From assembly GCA_000209465.1 (NCBI GenBank), contig GL890585.1, forward strand, positions 166,506-230,505: a stretch of DNA of 64,000 bases, written 5' to 3'. The position numbers were made by a program, and so were the translations under genes. The notes beneath the pieces were generated by a model. It saw only the letters and a program-made list of their open reading frames with translations, had not been told where the DNA came from and made no database searches. This stretch comes from Lachnospiraceae oral taxon 107 str. F0167. GTDB taxonomy: Bacteria > Bacillota > Clostridia > Lachnospirales > Lachnospiraceae. Positions 35,886 through 44,683 of this stretch are shown piece by piece; the stretch's first letter is position 1; every line of letters begins with the position of its first letter.

Positions 35886-36975
35886 TAAAAGAGCGGGCCT
35901 CAAGTATATGAAAATATATAATTGGGGAAAGACTATTATTATAAGCGGTGTTTTAAAATACGGCGCCAAATTTCCGAGTGAAAATATTCTTACAAGAAAG
36001 TTCGGGTTTTCCAGAGAAACTGTCAGGGGTGCATTGGAAAACCTGGAAAAAGAGGGTTTGATAGAGAGGATTAGAGGGAGTGGAACCTATGTTTCTTTTA
36101 AAATCGAGGAAACTTCCAAAAAGAAAGTCGGGTTGATACTCAGTTATCTTTCAGACTATTTTTTTCCGAGATTATATGACGGTATAAAGTCGATTATGGA
36201 TGAGGAGAATATACAAATAGAATTGGCTGTTACCAAAAACAATTTAAATGAGGAAGCATATTATCTTGAGAAATTCAGGAATATGAATATATCGGGAATA
36301 ATAGTTGAGGGGACAAAAAGCTCGTTTCCAAACCCGAATGTAAAGCTGTATGAAAATTTGATTCAGAAAAATATTCCGATTATATTTATTCATAATCACT
36401 ATTCAAATATGGACTTTGACAGTATAGAGATGAGTGATGCAAAGTGCAGCTATGAACTTACAAAATTACTGATAGATAACGGGCATAGAAATATCTGCGG
36501 TATTTTTAAATATGATGATATACAGGGAATAGAAAGATACAGAGGCTTTATGGAGTGTATGACCGAACATGATATTATTATCAATGATGATTTTATAAGA
36601 TGGTATTCCACAAAGGATTTTGATTATAAATTTTCAAAGTCAAGCTTGAATTCTTTTTATAAAAAAACGAAATATTGCAGTGCTATGATTGCCTACAATG
36701 ATGAAATAGCCTATAAGTATGCTGATTTTTTGGAAACGAGATCTGAAAAGTTTTTTAAGGAATTTTCGATGGTTTCGTTTGATGATGCCGTTTTAGGGGA
36801 TAGGGATTTTAAGATAATTTCAGGAATACATCCAAAGGAGAAACTGGGAAGACTTGCTGCAAGAAGTATTATAAAAATGCTGAATGATAATGATTGGATA
36901 AATAATAATTATTCATACAGATTTCCGGTAGCTATCAGTGAGGGTAATTCGGTGAAAAAATTAGTGGAAAAGTAA
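35875..36975 (+). CDS. araR: AraR-like GntR/LacI hybrid transcriptional repressor
   Basis: About 366 residues. The N-terminal 75 form a GntR winged helix ('kYGAKFPSENILTRKFGFSRETVRGALENLEKEGLIERIRGSGTYV'), and the rest is a LacI-type sugar-binding domain ('GLILSYLSDYFFPRLYDGIKSIM', 'NISGIIVEGTKSS', 'AMIAYNDEIAYKYADFL', 'MVSFDDAVLGD'). This fusion is the AraR architecture, a repressor released by arabinose. The TTG at 35875, overlapping the kinase gene by 11 bases, keeps the whole DNA-binding domain; an ATG at 35908 would trim its first helix and has no ribosome site. It may act on the repeats at 27001-27222. Confidence 0.88.
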   Translation: MLSDKRAGLKYMKIYNWGKTIIISGVLKYGAKFPSENILTRKFGFSRETVRGALENLEKEGLIERIRGSGTYVSFKIEETSKKKVGLILSYLSDYFFPRLYDGIKSIMDEENIQIELAVTKNNLNEEAYYLEKFRNMNISGIIVEGTKSSFPNPNVKLYENLIQKNIPIIFIHNHYSNMDFDSIEMSDAKCSYELTKLLIDNGHRNICGIFKYDDIQGIERYRGFMECMTEHDIIINDDFIRWYSTKDFDYKFSKSSLNSFYKKTKYCSAMIAYNDEIAYKYADFLETRSEKFFKEFSMVSFDDAVLGDRDFKIISGIHPKEKLGRLAARSIIKMLNDNDWINNNYSYRFPVAISEGNSVKKLVEK

Positions 36976-36988
36976 ATGCTTAGATAAA

Positions 36989-37028
36989 ATAGTGGCTGTA
37001 GCAAATTTTGCTGCAGCCACATTATTTT
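36989..37028. terminator. Bidirectional terminator between convergent operons
   Basis: GTGGCTGTAGCAAA and TTTGCTGCAGCCAC pair almost perfectly around a tiny loop. It is followed by ATTATTTTA on the plus strand and preceded by AGATAAAAT, so it can serve both the ara operon and the iron-type ABC operon. Confidence 0.78.
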
Positions 37029-38205
37029 AATAATATGTTCTACCAACACCCCTTACAGGATTAAGGATTGAGTTAACATCTTCTGTAGTAAGGTCCATGC
37101 CATAGAATTTTTTATAATATTCTTTAATTTTTTCTTCCATGTCTATATCTTCAAACTTTTCGGGATAGGTTGTCTTTGCAATCCACCAAAGAGAAAGAGG
37201 GGCATCTGTTGAAGGTGGCCACCAGCGGTGCATACCTAATGGGAATTTATATACCTGCTTATTTATAACAGCGGGTACTCCGCTCCAGTCGGCACCTTCG
37301 ACGGTAGTATTATTATAAAAATCTTCGGGGAAGAAGTCTGAGAGAGTTGAGATAAATATTATTTCAGGTGCCCAAGAGTAAACCTGTTCCATATTTACAT
37401 TTCCCTGAGTTCCCTTACCTACATGTATGCTTCCTGTTACAGAGGTCCAGTAGTCACTGAAACCGCCCAAGGTAAAGTTGGTACTGCTGTAATGACCTAT
37501 CATCAATACTTTTTTTCTTTGGTCATCAGGAATATCAGCAAGTCTTTTGTTGATTTCATCCTGGGCTTCCTTGGCATATTCTGTTATGCCGGTAACTTTG
37601 CTGTCTTCTTCAAATACCTGCTCCATAAGAGTTATCCATGAATTAAGTGTTTCAATAGTGTTTGGTCCGTTAGGGGTAACTGTGGAAAATCCGACAGCAG
37701 GTATTCCGGCATTTACAAACTGTTGCCTTTCTTCCTCTCCACCTGCATAAAATACCACATCGGGCTTAAGTTTTAACAACTCTTCCATATTTAGCTCACC
37801 ACCCTTGTAATAATCTGTGGAAACATTCAATATATCAGGGGCGTATTTTGCCAGAATAGAATTTTGTGCAGCATATAATGAGTCCGGTGGCATGGATATA
37901 AGTCCGTCCACATTTCCTCCCTTATAAACCGCATATACTGATGGCAGAGGAAGAAGCCTGTGTATAGCAATTCTTTTAATATCTTTTGCCGGAGGTAGCT
38001 CAACTTCAAAACCAAGCTGGTCTTTAATTATACGGGTGCCCTCATTTACCTCTTTTGAAACGCTTTCGGTTTCACTTGTAGTTAATGTCTCGGTTTTGCT
38101 TTCTGATGAAGTGAGAGTTGAATTAGTGTTATTACTTGAAGATTGGCATGCGGTTGTGGCAAACATTATAAAACCAACAGCTAATAAAAGCAGACTTTTT
38201 TTCAT
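37027..38205 (-). CDS. Iron-siderophore/cobalamin-type ABC transporter substrate-binding lipoprotein
   Basis: A 392-residue lipoprotein (lipobox TTAC near residue 20, long Ser/Thr/Glu linker to about 55) with the class III binding-protein fold of FhuD/BtuF: 'IKDQLGFEVELPpaKDIKRIAIHRLLPLPSVYAVY', 'MEELLKLKPDVVFYAGGEEER' near 145-165 and 'MEQVYSWAPEIIFIS' near 275. An unusual 'MHRWWPPSTDAPLSLWWIA' stretch near 325-345 may contact the ligand. It is the last gene of a three-gene operon. Ligand may be a siderophore, haem or cobalamin. Confidence 0.88.
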   Translation of the reverse strand: MKKSLLLLAVGFIMFATTACQSSSNNTNSTLTSSESKTETLTTSETESVSKEVNEGTRIIKDQLGFEVELPPAKDIKRIAIHRLLPLPSVYAVYKGGNVDGLISMPPDSLYAAQNSILAKYAPDILNVSTDYYKGGELNMEELLKLKPDVVFYAGGEEERQQFVNAGIPAVGFSTVTPNGPNTIETLNSWITLMEQVFEEDSKVTGITEYAKEAQDEINKRLADIPDDQRKKVLMIGHYSSTNFTLGGFSDYWTSVTGSIHVGKGTQGNVNMEQVYSWAPEIIFISTLSDFFPEDFYNNTTVEGADWSGVPAVINKQVYKFPLGMHRWWPPSTDAPLSLWWIAKTTYPEKFEDIDMEEKIKEYYKKFYGMDLTTEDVNSILNPVRGVGRTYY

Positions 38206-38265
38206 AAAATCTTTCCTTTCTTAAAATAGTAAACCATGTAAATGAATAATTTTTCAAATACATAC

Positions 38266-39054
38266 TCAGTCTGAAAGCTCCAATGCGGTTACAGTAGTGT
38301 AATCTGCAATGGGGGTGGTGTTATTTACAATATCCACATGAACTTTAAAAGTTTTCTCAATATTTTCCTGATTAAGCACATCTTTAATATTGCCGAATAT
38401 ACTTGTTTTATCCTTTCCTAACAGTATACATTTATCAGCAATAGAAAATGAGTGGGAGGGATAGTGTGTGTTAAAGATGCAAATCAGACCTTTATCAGCA
38501 AGTTTTCTTATTGTTTTTAATATGATAAGCTGATTTCTAAAGTCAAGATTACTTTCAGGTTCATCTAAAATAAGTATTGACGGTTCCTGAACGAGGGCTC
38601 TTGCAATTAAAAGCATTTGCAATTCACCACCACTTATTTGATGACAGTATTTGTCGCTCAGATGTGAAATGGAAAGTTCATCCATTACTTTATCCACCAT
38701 TTCATAATCCTTTTTGCCGGGTTTAGAAAAATTCCCGATATGAACGGAACGCCCGAGAATTACAAGCTCTCTGGCTTTAAATGCAAAGGCAGGAGCTTTA
38801 GCCTGAGGCACATAGGAGGCTTTTGAGAAAAATTCTTTGGGACTCATGGTTGATATATCCCTACCGTCTATGCTGCTAAAACCGCCTGTCCAAGAATGAA
38901 GTCCTGTAATACATTTAAGAAGAGTAGTTTTACCTACTCCATTAGGGCCAAGGATTGCCAATACTTCATTACTTTGAATGCTGAAATTAATATTTTCAAG
39001 GATAGTTTTGGATTTTTTATAAGCAAAACTTCCGTTTTTTGCTTCAAATATCAT
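38266..39054 (-). CDS. Iron-siderophore/cobalamin-type ABC transporter ATP-binding protein
   Basis: A 262-residue FecE/FhuC-like ATPase: Walker A GPNGVGKTT near 37-45, 'PQAKAPAFAFKARELVILGR' in the helical subdomain, signature ISGGELQMLLIARALVQEP near 142, Walker B 'ILILDEPESNLDF' and a switch His in 'FNTHYPSHSFSIADK'. The N-terminus overlaps the permease stop (ATGA). It drives uptake with the FecCD-type permease. Confidence 0.92.
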   Translation of the reverse strand: MIFEAKNGSFAYKKSKTILENINFSIQSNEVLAILGPNGVGKTTLLKCITGLHSWTGGFSSIDGRDISTMSPKEFFSKASYVPQAKAPAFAFKARELVILGRSVHIGNFSKPGKKDYEMVDKVMDELSISHLSDKYCHQISGGELQMLLIARALVQEPSILILDEPESNLDFRNQLIILKTIRKLADKGLICIFNTHYPSHSFSIADKCILLGKDKTSIFGNIKDVLNQENIEKTFKVHVDIVNNTTPIADYTTVTALELSD

Positions 39055-40064
39055 AAACTGTTTCCTGCCCTTCTAAGTAATGATAAAAATAGAGGAGCAC
39101 CTATTACAGCAGTAAGTATTGAAACAGGAATCTCCGTTACCGCCACACTTCTGGATAAAGTATCTACCAAAAGCAAGAAGGTTGCTCCGATGGATATGGA
39201 TGCAGGTATGACTTTTGATGTATCACTTCCAAAAAGCATTCTGCATATATGTGGAATCAAAAGTCCTACCCAGCCTATCTGCCCACACATGGAAACGACA
39301 GAAGAAGTGATCATGGCTGAACAGATAATAACGGTCATACGCATATAGCGTATATTCATACCCAAAGACTTAGCCTCATCCTCGGTAAGACTAAGCACAT
39401 TCATCTTCCAACGTATTAAAAGAAGTATTGATACTGCAATCAATATAGATGGAGTACCAAGTATAATACTTTTATAGTTGGAAGTGTATAAACTCCCCAT
39501 CAGCCAATATGTGATACTGGGAAGAATCTCTTCAGTATCCGCCACATATTTGACCAATGAAACCATAGCCTGGAATAGTGAGCTTATTACCAGACCTGAT
39601 AAGATGAGCATTATTGTTTTCTTTGCACCTCTTATATCAGCAAGAATATAAGTCAGGAAACATGCTAAAAGACCGAAACATAAGGCACTGAATTGTACTG
39701 TAATCATATTGGATCTAAAAAGCAATGCCAATGCGGCACCAAAACTTGCTCCCGATGCTACTCCCAAGGTATCCGGAGAGACCAAAGGATTGGAGAAGAC
39801 AGCCTGTAAGCCGACCCCCGCAACTGCAAGACCTCCACCACATATCATGGCAAGGATTATTCTTGGCAGACGCATATTTATAAGTACACTGTACTCATTT
39901 GCCGCAACGGATTCCTTTCCGTTTGTGATAATGGAATAAAGGATTTTGATACCGTCAAAAAGACTTAGAGAAAATCTTCCCACTCCTAAGCATATTCCTG
40001 CTACTATAAGAGGAAATGTAATTAAACCTATAATAAATATAAGTTTTTCACCCATAGTTTTCAA
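39051..40064 (-). CDS. FecCD-family ABC transporter permease
   Basis: A roughly 337-residue permease with about ten hydrophobic segments and the FecCD landmarks 'NMRLPRIILAMICGGGLAVAGVGLQAVFSNPLVSPDTLGVASGASFGAALALL' (about residues 62-115) and 'GWVGLLIPHICRMLFGSDTSKVIPASISIGATFLLLVDTLSR' near 268-310. It is the channel for iron-siderophore, haem or cobalamin. GGGAGG lies one base before an ATG (40070) but seven bases before an in-frame TTG at 40064; spacing makes TTG the likely start. First gene of the operon. Confidence 0.9.
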   Translation of the reverse strand: MKTMGEKLIFIIGLITFPLIVAGICLGVGRFSLSLFDGIKILYSIITNGKESVAANEYSVLINMRLPRIILAMICGGGLAVAGVGLQAVFSNPLVSPDTLGVASGASFGAALALLFRSNMITVQFSALCFGLLACFLTYILADIRGAKKTIMLILSGLVISSLFQAMVSLVKYVADTEEILPSITYWLMGSLYTSNYKSIILGTPSILIAVSILLLIRWKMNVLSLTEDEAKSLGMNIRYMRMTVIICSAMITSSVVSMCGQIGWVGLLIPHICRMLFGSDTSKVIPASISIGATFLLLVDTLSRSVAVTEIPVSILTAVIGAPLFLSLLRRAGNSL

Positions 40065-40133
40065 ATACATACCTCCCTACATATAATTTAGTAGTAAGAA
40101 AAACATTGTACGTATTGAAATTCCTCTTATTAA

Positions 40134-40162
40134 ACTATACTAAAATAGTAGGAATAAGTAAA
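40134..40162 (-). promoter_or_regulatory. Candidate promoter of the iron-type ABC operon with a small palindrome
   Basis: On the minus strand TTTACT, 17 bases, TATAGT (-10 at 40139-40134). ACTAT-N6-ATAGT (40134-40149) overlaps the -10 and could be a repressor site, though it does not match the Fur consensus. The rest of 40065-40360 is an AT-rich divergent spacer; a short ACGAC-AAA-GTCGT hairpin lies near 40197-40209 on the side of the kinase gene. Confidence 0.45.
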
Positions 40163-40360
40163 CACATTGAAAAAATAATTTAAAATGAATTATTTACGAC
40201 AAAGTCGTGAAAGTGGCTAGGGTTCACACAATAAATATATTTAAATTAATTTTAATTTAAATATTATGCCATGAATAACTCGAATTTTAGTATAAATTTT
40301 ATAAAAAATATGATATTTTTAAATTATAAAATATTGAATAAGGAGGGGTAGTAGATAAAA

Positions 40361-42187
40361 ATGCATAAAAATAAAACTACATTATTTGAGATTACATGTT
40401 CTTTTCTTTTGGTTATCACTTTTTCCAGCCTGGTGTTGGGGGTGTATTGCTTTAATACTTTAGGTCAATATATTAGTCGGCAAATTGATTTTTACCAAGA
40501 GCAAAACCTAAAGCAAATCGGAAAAAACCTGGACAGCTATGGTGAGAATATTCAAACGGCTCAGCGTATTCTTACAGGCATGGTAATAGAACAGGAATTG
40601 TTTCAAAAGGGTACAGGAAGCAGAGGGCAAAAAAATGCACTGTATTCACAGAATATTGAAAATGTATTAAGAAACATACGTAGAACCAGTCCTATCATCA
40701 GCAATATTTTCATGGTATATGATGGAGGCTCCTATACATCCGGCAGCTTTTTTTCCAAGGAGATTCTGGTACAAAAGCCATGGTATCAGGAGGTGTTTTT
40801 ATCCGGGGAAAATACGGTTACGGTACAGCGACATAAGGCGGACTATCAGGTGTTTTTTGGTGAGGGACCTGAGGTGATTTCCCTGGTCAAAAAGATTATC
40901 AGTCCAAATGACGCCAAAACTATAATTGGTGTGATTATGGTGGATTTGGATGCTCGTTTACTGGAGGAGACTCTTGGCAGTCACACATTTGATGATGATC
41001 ATTTGATACTTTTACGCAGCAGTGACGGAGAGCTTTTGGAAAGTGCCTGTGGGGAAGGAAACTATACGCAGGAGGATATAAAAAAAGTTGTAAAATGTCT
41101 GGATAGTGAAACCGGTGTAGAGCAAGGCGGATTTTTGAAAGAATTTTCTTTGTACCGATATGGAGTGGAAAGTTATGACTGGAAGCTTGAGGCTGTGGTT
41201 TCTAAGGAAAATTTCAGGAGTCGGTTTTTAATAGCAGGGGGAACCTTTGTGGGGATTACCCTTTTAACATTGCTTTTTTCAGCTGTACTTTCCTATTTGT
41301 TGGCCAGAAGAATAACCCGCCCCATGCAAAGGCTTTTGACCCATATGGAAGAGTTTTCAAGAGGTGATTTTTATGTTCGGGCAAAAGAGGAGGGGAATAG
41401 GGATATTTTGGCTTTATCCGGAGGGTTTAACAAGATGTCCCGGCGTATCAGGCACTTAATGGAGGACTTAAGGATTAAGGAACATGAAAGTGCTAATGCA
41501 AGGCTGAGGGAACTACAGGCCCAGATTAATCCTCATTTTCTTTATAATACTCTGGAAACTATTCGCAGTCTGGCTCTTCGAAACGGTGTGGAAAGTATTG
41601 CCGATATAGCCAAGTCTATGGCTTTGATTTTCCGCTATTGTATCAACAGCCGAGATGAGGTGGTAACCTTAAGAGAGGAGCTGGCACATGTAAAAAGCTA
41701 TATTAATATTCAAAAAATACGTTATAAAAACCGATTGCAGGTATATTTTTATGTGGATGATGAATTGTTGGATAACTGCATCATTAAGATTTTGGTGCAA
41801 CCTCTGGTGGAAAACGCTATTTATCATGGTATTGATCAAAAAAGAGAAGGTGGGAAAATTTCCATAGTTTGTCACAAATCACTTAAAGGAGTGGAAATTG
41901 CTGTGGAAGATAATGGTATGGGAATGAAGCCGGAGGTATTGCGCAGTTTACAAAAACAGTTGTATGAGTGTCAGGGTGAGAATTTGGGAGAGAGCATAGG
42001 TCTGAAAAATGTGCATTCAAGGCTGAAGCTTTACTATGGCAGAGAAAGGGGGTTGCATATAGAAAGTGTATACGGACAGGGAACCAGGGTTTCCTTTGAT
42101 ATTCCATCGGTAATGTACAGTGAAGAAAACAGACGGAAGGAAATGCAGACCGGCAGTATATTTGCAGAAAGGAGGGAAGATGTTTAA
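40361..42187 (+). CDS. YesM-type sensor histidine kinase
   Basis: The 608-residue kinase has a membrane segment near residues 12-32, an extracytoplasmic sensor of about 250 residues, a second segment near 287-309, HAMP, then the His_kinase motif QAQINPHFLYNTLETIRSLA with the phosphorylated His near 391, and an ATPase domain (QPLVENAIYHGID; EDNGMGM). It partners the regulator whose start it overlaps by eight bases, and should sense the substrate of the catabolic cluster downstream. Arginine is often CGN here, unlike the AGA-rich genes before it, hinting at a different origin. Confidence 0.93.
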   Translation: MHKNKTTLFEITCSFLLVITFSSLVLGVYCFNTLGQYISRQIDFYQEQNLKQIGKNLDSYGENIQTAQRILTGMVIEQELFQKGTGSRGQKNALYSQNIENVLRNIRRTSPIISNIFMVYDGGSYTSGSFFSKEILVQKPWYQEVFLSGENTVTVQRHKADYQVFFGEGPEVISLVKKIISPNDAKTIIGVIMVDLDARLLEETLGSHTFDDDHLILLRSSDGELLESACGEGNYTQEDIKKVVKCLDSETGVEQGGFLKEFSLYRYGVESYDWKLEAVVSKENFRSRFLIAGGTFVGITLLTLLFSAVLSYLLARRITRPMQRLLTHMEEFSRGDFYVRAKEEGNRDILALSGGFNKMSRRIRHLMEDLRIKEHESANARLRELQAQINPHFLYNTLETIRSLALRNGVESIADIAKSMALIFRYCINSRDEVVTLREELAHVKSYINIQKIRYKNRLQVYFYVDDELLDNCIIKILVQPLVENAIYHGIDQKREGGKISIVCHKSLKGVEIAVEDNGMGMKPEVLRSLQKQLYECQGENLGESIGLKNVHSRLKLYYGRERGLHIESVYGQGTRVSFDIPSVMYSEENRRKEMQTGSIFAERREDV

Positions 42188-42974
42188 AGCTGTTATTGTG
42201 GATGATGAGGAGGATATACGTTATTTGATTCGATATTTGGTGGAAAAAAGTAAGCACAAGGTAGAAATTGTGGGGGAGGCTAATGATGCCCTGAGCGGTA
42301 TTGCTCTTTGTGAAAAACTAAAGCCGGAGATCCTTTTTGCAGACATACGTATGCCGGGGATGGAAGGGCTGGAGATGATAGGGAGGATTAAGCAAAGTTT
42401 GCCGGATATGCAATCTATTATTATCAGTGGTTATAGCTATTTTTCCTATGCACAGGAGGCATTGCACAGAGGAGTTGCTGCGTATTTATTAAAGCCTTTG
42501 GAGGAGGATTTGTTGGAGGAGGCTCTTAAAAAGGTACAGAGGATTTTGGAGACTAAACAAAAAGAACTTCTGCATCAAAAGAGAATAAATGCAGAGTTAA
42601 AAAAGCTTCAAAGTTATTTGGAGACTCCAAGGGATACGGGTAAACAGAAGGAACCCATTCAAAGGGCAATTGAATACATCCGAGAGAATTACTGCAAGGA
42701 TATCACTTTGGAGGAGTTAGCCGGGGTGGTTTTTATGCATCCTACTTATTTTTCAGCATTATTTAAAAAGGAAATGGGGCAAAGTTTTGTGGTATATACC
42801 AATGGTCTTAGGATGGAGAAAGCGGGAAGGCTTCTATGTGAAGGGGGATTAAGGGCAGTTGAAGTCTCTCATATGCTGGGTTTTCGAGATGTAAGCTATT
42901 TTAATCGGGTATTTAAAAAATATTTTGGAAAATCTCCACTGGAATACAAAGAGGGAGAGAAAAAGGAAATATAA
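42180..42974 (+). CDS. YesN-type response regulator with AraC DNA-binding domain
   Basis: A 264-residue regulator: receiver domain (VDDEED at 6-11, phosphorylated Asp in 'ILFADIRMPGMEG' near 53, Lys in 'AYLLKPLEED' near 104), a coiled linker rich in Lys/Glu (about 120-155), and an AraC-type DNA-binding domain ('itLEELAGVVFMHPTYFSALFKKEMGQSF' and 'VSHMLGFRDVSYFNRVFKKYFGKSPLEYK'). ATG at 42180 follows AAGGAGGGA. It is the likely activator of the operon that starts at 43262. Confidence 0.93.
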   Translation: MFKAVIVDDEEDIRYLIRYLVEKSKHKVEIVGEANDALSGIALCEKLKPEILFADIRMPGMEGLEMIGRIKQSLPDMQSIIISGYSYFSYAQEALHRGVAAYLLKPLEEDLLEEALKKVQRILETKQKELLHQKRINAELKKLQSYLETPRDTGKQKEPIQRAIEYIRENYCKDITLEELAGVVFMHPTYFSALFKKEMGQSFVVYTNGLRMEKAGRLLCEGGLRAVEVSHMLGFRDVSYFNRVFKKYFGKSPLEYKEGEKKEI

Positions 42975-42988
42975 GGGAAATTAAGTTC

Positions 42989-43032
42989 ATGTCCCCGATA
43001 TTCTTTTAAATATGAATATCGAGGACATTTTT
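42989..43032 (+). terminator. Intrinsic terminator after the two-component genes
   Basis: ATGTCCCCGATATTC and GAATATCGAGGACAT pair over 15 bases with one mismatch, then TTTTT. The AT-rich stretch 43033-43261 before the next gene presumably holds the regulated promoter, but no clear elements stand out. Confidence 0.85.
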
Positions 43033-43261
43033 AAATTTATGCAAATGTTAATACAAATCTCTACTACAGAGCAGAACCTGACTAAAAGATATTTAATTAA
43101 ATTGAGTTTAAAAGCATAAAAAAGTACAAATAATCTAAAGAATATTCTATTGTAAATAAGATAGAAAAAAATTAAAGTAAATAATATAGAAATAGGGCAT
43201 AAGTACTTAGACAAATTTGCCTCATTTTTCATTTTGGACGTGCTCATTTATAGGAGGAAGT

Positions 43262-44683
43262 ATGAAAAAAGAAAGATCAGGGATTCAATTTGGCATTATT
43301 GTAAGCAGTAGGAATTTCTTCCCTATGGAACTGGCAAAAAAAGGAAGGGAAGCCATTTTGGAAAAAATGAAGGAAATGGGTTTTGGCTGCATTATTTTAT
43401 CTCCGACAGAAACTCCCTTGGGTGTGGTTGAAACCTACCAAGATGCAAAAAAATGTGCAGAACTTTTTGCAAAACATCGGGAGGAAATTGACGGTATTAT
43501 AATTGTTTTACCTAATTTCGGGGATGAGGCGGCGGTGACGGAGGCCATAGTTCGCTCAGGGCTTAGGGTACCTGTACTGGTACAAGCCTGTGACGATGAG
43601 AAAGATAAGTTGGATCTTTCACACCGCAGGGACTCTTTTTGTGGCAAATTATCCGTATGCAATAATCTTTACCAGAACCGAATTCCATTTACAGATACAA
43701 CTTACCATACCTGCAGCATTGACAGTAGGGAATTTACGCTGGATGTGGAGAATTTTGCCGGAATCTGCAAAGTGGTGAGAGGGTTAAAAAATCTGAGGGT
43801 TGGAGCTATCGGAGCCAGACCGTCAGCCTTTCGTACAGTCAGATATTCGGAAAAGCTTTTGCAGGAAGCGGGGATTACGGTGGAAACCACAGATTTATCG
43901 GTTATTTTGGCTTTAGCCGGGGAAAAAATGAAGGATTCCCGTGTTAAGGATGTGATGGGGAGTATCCGCCTCTATGGAAATATGGCATTTGAAGTCAGTG
44001 AGGAAAAGTTACGAAAACAGGCGGGATTTTTTTTGGCAGTGCAGGATTGGCTGGAGGAGAATGATTGTCAGGCCAGTGCCATTCAGTGCTGGGACTCTTT
44101 GGAAAAAAATTATGGGATTGCATCCTGCCTTGCCATGAGCATGATGGGAGAGATGGGAATGCCTAGTGCCTGTGAAATGGATATTATGGGTGCGGTTAGT
44201 ATGGCGGCTCTCAATCTGGCTTCAGGAAAGCCTTCAGGATATCTGGACTGGAACAACGGGTTTGCAGACAATAGAGATCGGTGCATGATGATTCACTGTG
44301 CTAACTATCCAAAAAGCTTTTTGGGTATGGAACCTGAAATCGGTAATTTGGACATACTTTCATTGGCTTTGGGTGAGGAAAACTGTTTTGGAGCATGTAA
44401 GGGGGTTATTGTACCGGGGGCATTCACCTTTGCAAAAATCAGTACAGATGATTTTGAGGGAAGAATTAAAGCCTATGTAGGAGAGGGAGAATTTGTACAT
44501 GAAGATATTTCCACTCCGGGAGGTCCGGGGGTAGTGGAAATAAAGGGTATGCAAAAGCTTATGAAGTATATTTGTCAAAATGGATTTGAGCATCATGTGG
44601 CTATGAATCGCTCCCACACATCAGGAATTTTAAAAGAGGCCTTTGAAAAATATATGGGATGGGAGGTATATCACCATGAATAA
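43262..44683 (+). CDS. L-fucose/L-arabinose isomerase-like protein
   Basis: This 473-residue protein resembles the FucI/AraA isomerase superfamily: an N-terminal Rossmann-like region ('EIDGIIIVLPNFGDEAAVTEAI', 'VPVLVQACDDE'), a central part ('vGAIGARPSAFRTVRYSEKLL'), and the catalytic-type region 'AIQCWDSLEKNYGIASCLAMSMM', 'PSACEMDIMGAVSMAALNLASG' near 300-330 with Glu and Asp residues suitable as metal ligands. It should interconvert an aldose and a ketose, as the first step of the cluster's pathway. It is not close enough to FucI or AraA for substrate assignment. AGGAGG precedes the ATG. Confidence 0.8.
   Translation: MKKERSGIQFGIIVSSRNFFPMELAKKGREAILEKMKEMGFGCIILSPTETPLGVVETYQDAKKCAELFAKHREEIDGIIIVLPNFGDEAAVTEAIVRSGLRVPVLVQACDDEKDKLDLSHRRDSFCGKLSVCNNLYQNRIPFTDTTYHTCSIDSREFTLDVENFAGICKVVRGLKNLRVGAIGARPSAFRTVRYSEKLLQEAGITVETTDLSVILALAGEKMKDSRVKDVMGSIRLYGNMAFEVSEEKLRKQAGFFLAVQDWLEENDCQASAIQCWDSLEKNYGIASCLAMSMMGEMGMPSACEMDIMGAVSMAALNLASGKPSGYLDWNNGFADNRDRCMMIHCANYPKSFLGMEPEIGNLDILSLALGEENCFGACKGVIVPGAFTFAKISTDDFEGRIKAYVGEGEFVHEDISTPGGPGVVEIKGMQKLMKYICQNGFEHHVAMNRSHTSGILKEAFEKYMGWEVYHHE

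Noticed and set aside
40134..40149. Fur box at the iron-type ABC operon
   Set aside because: ACTAT-N6-ATAGT is palindromic but does not resemble the GATAATGATAATCATTATC consensus; kept only as an unnamed palindrome.
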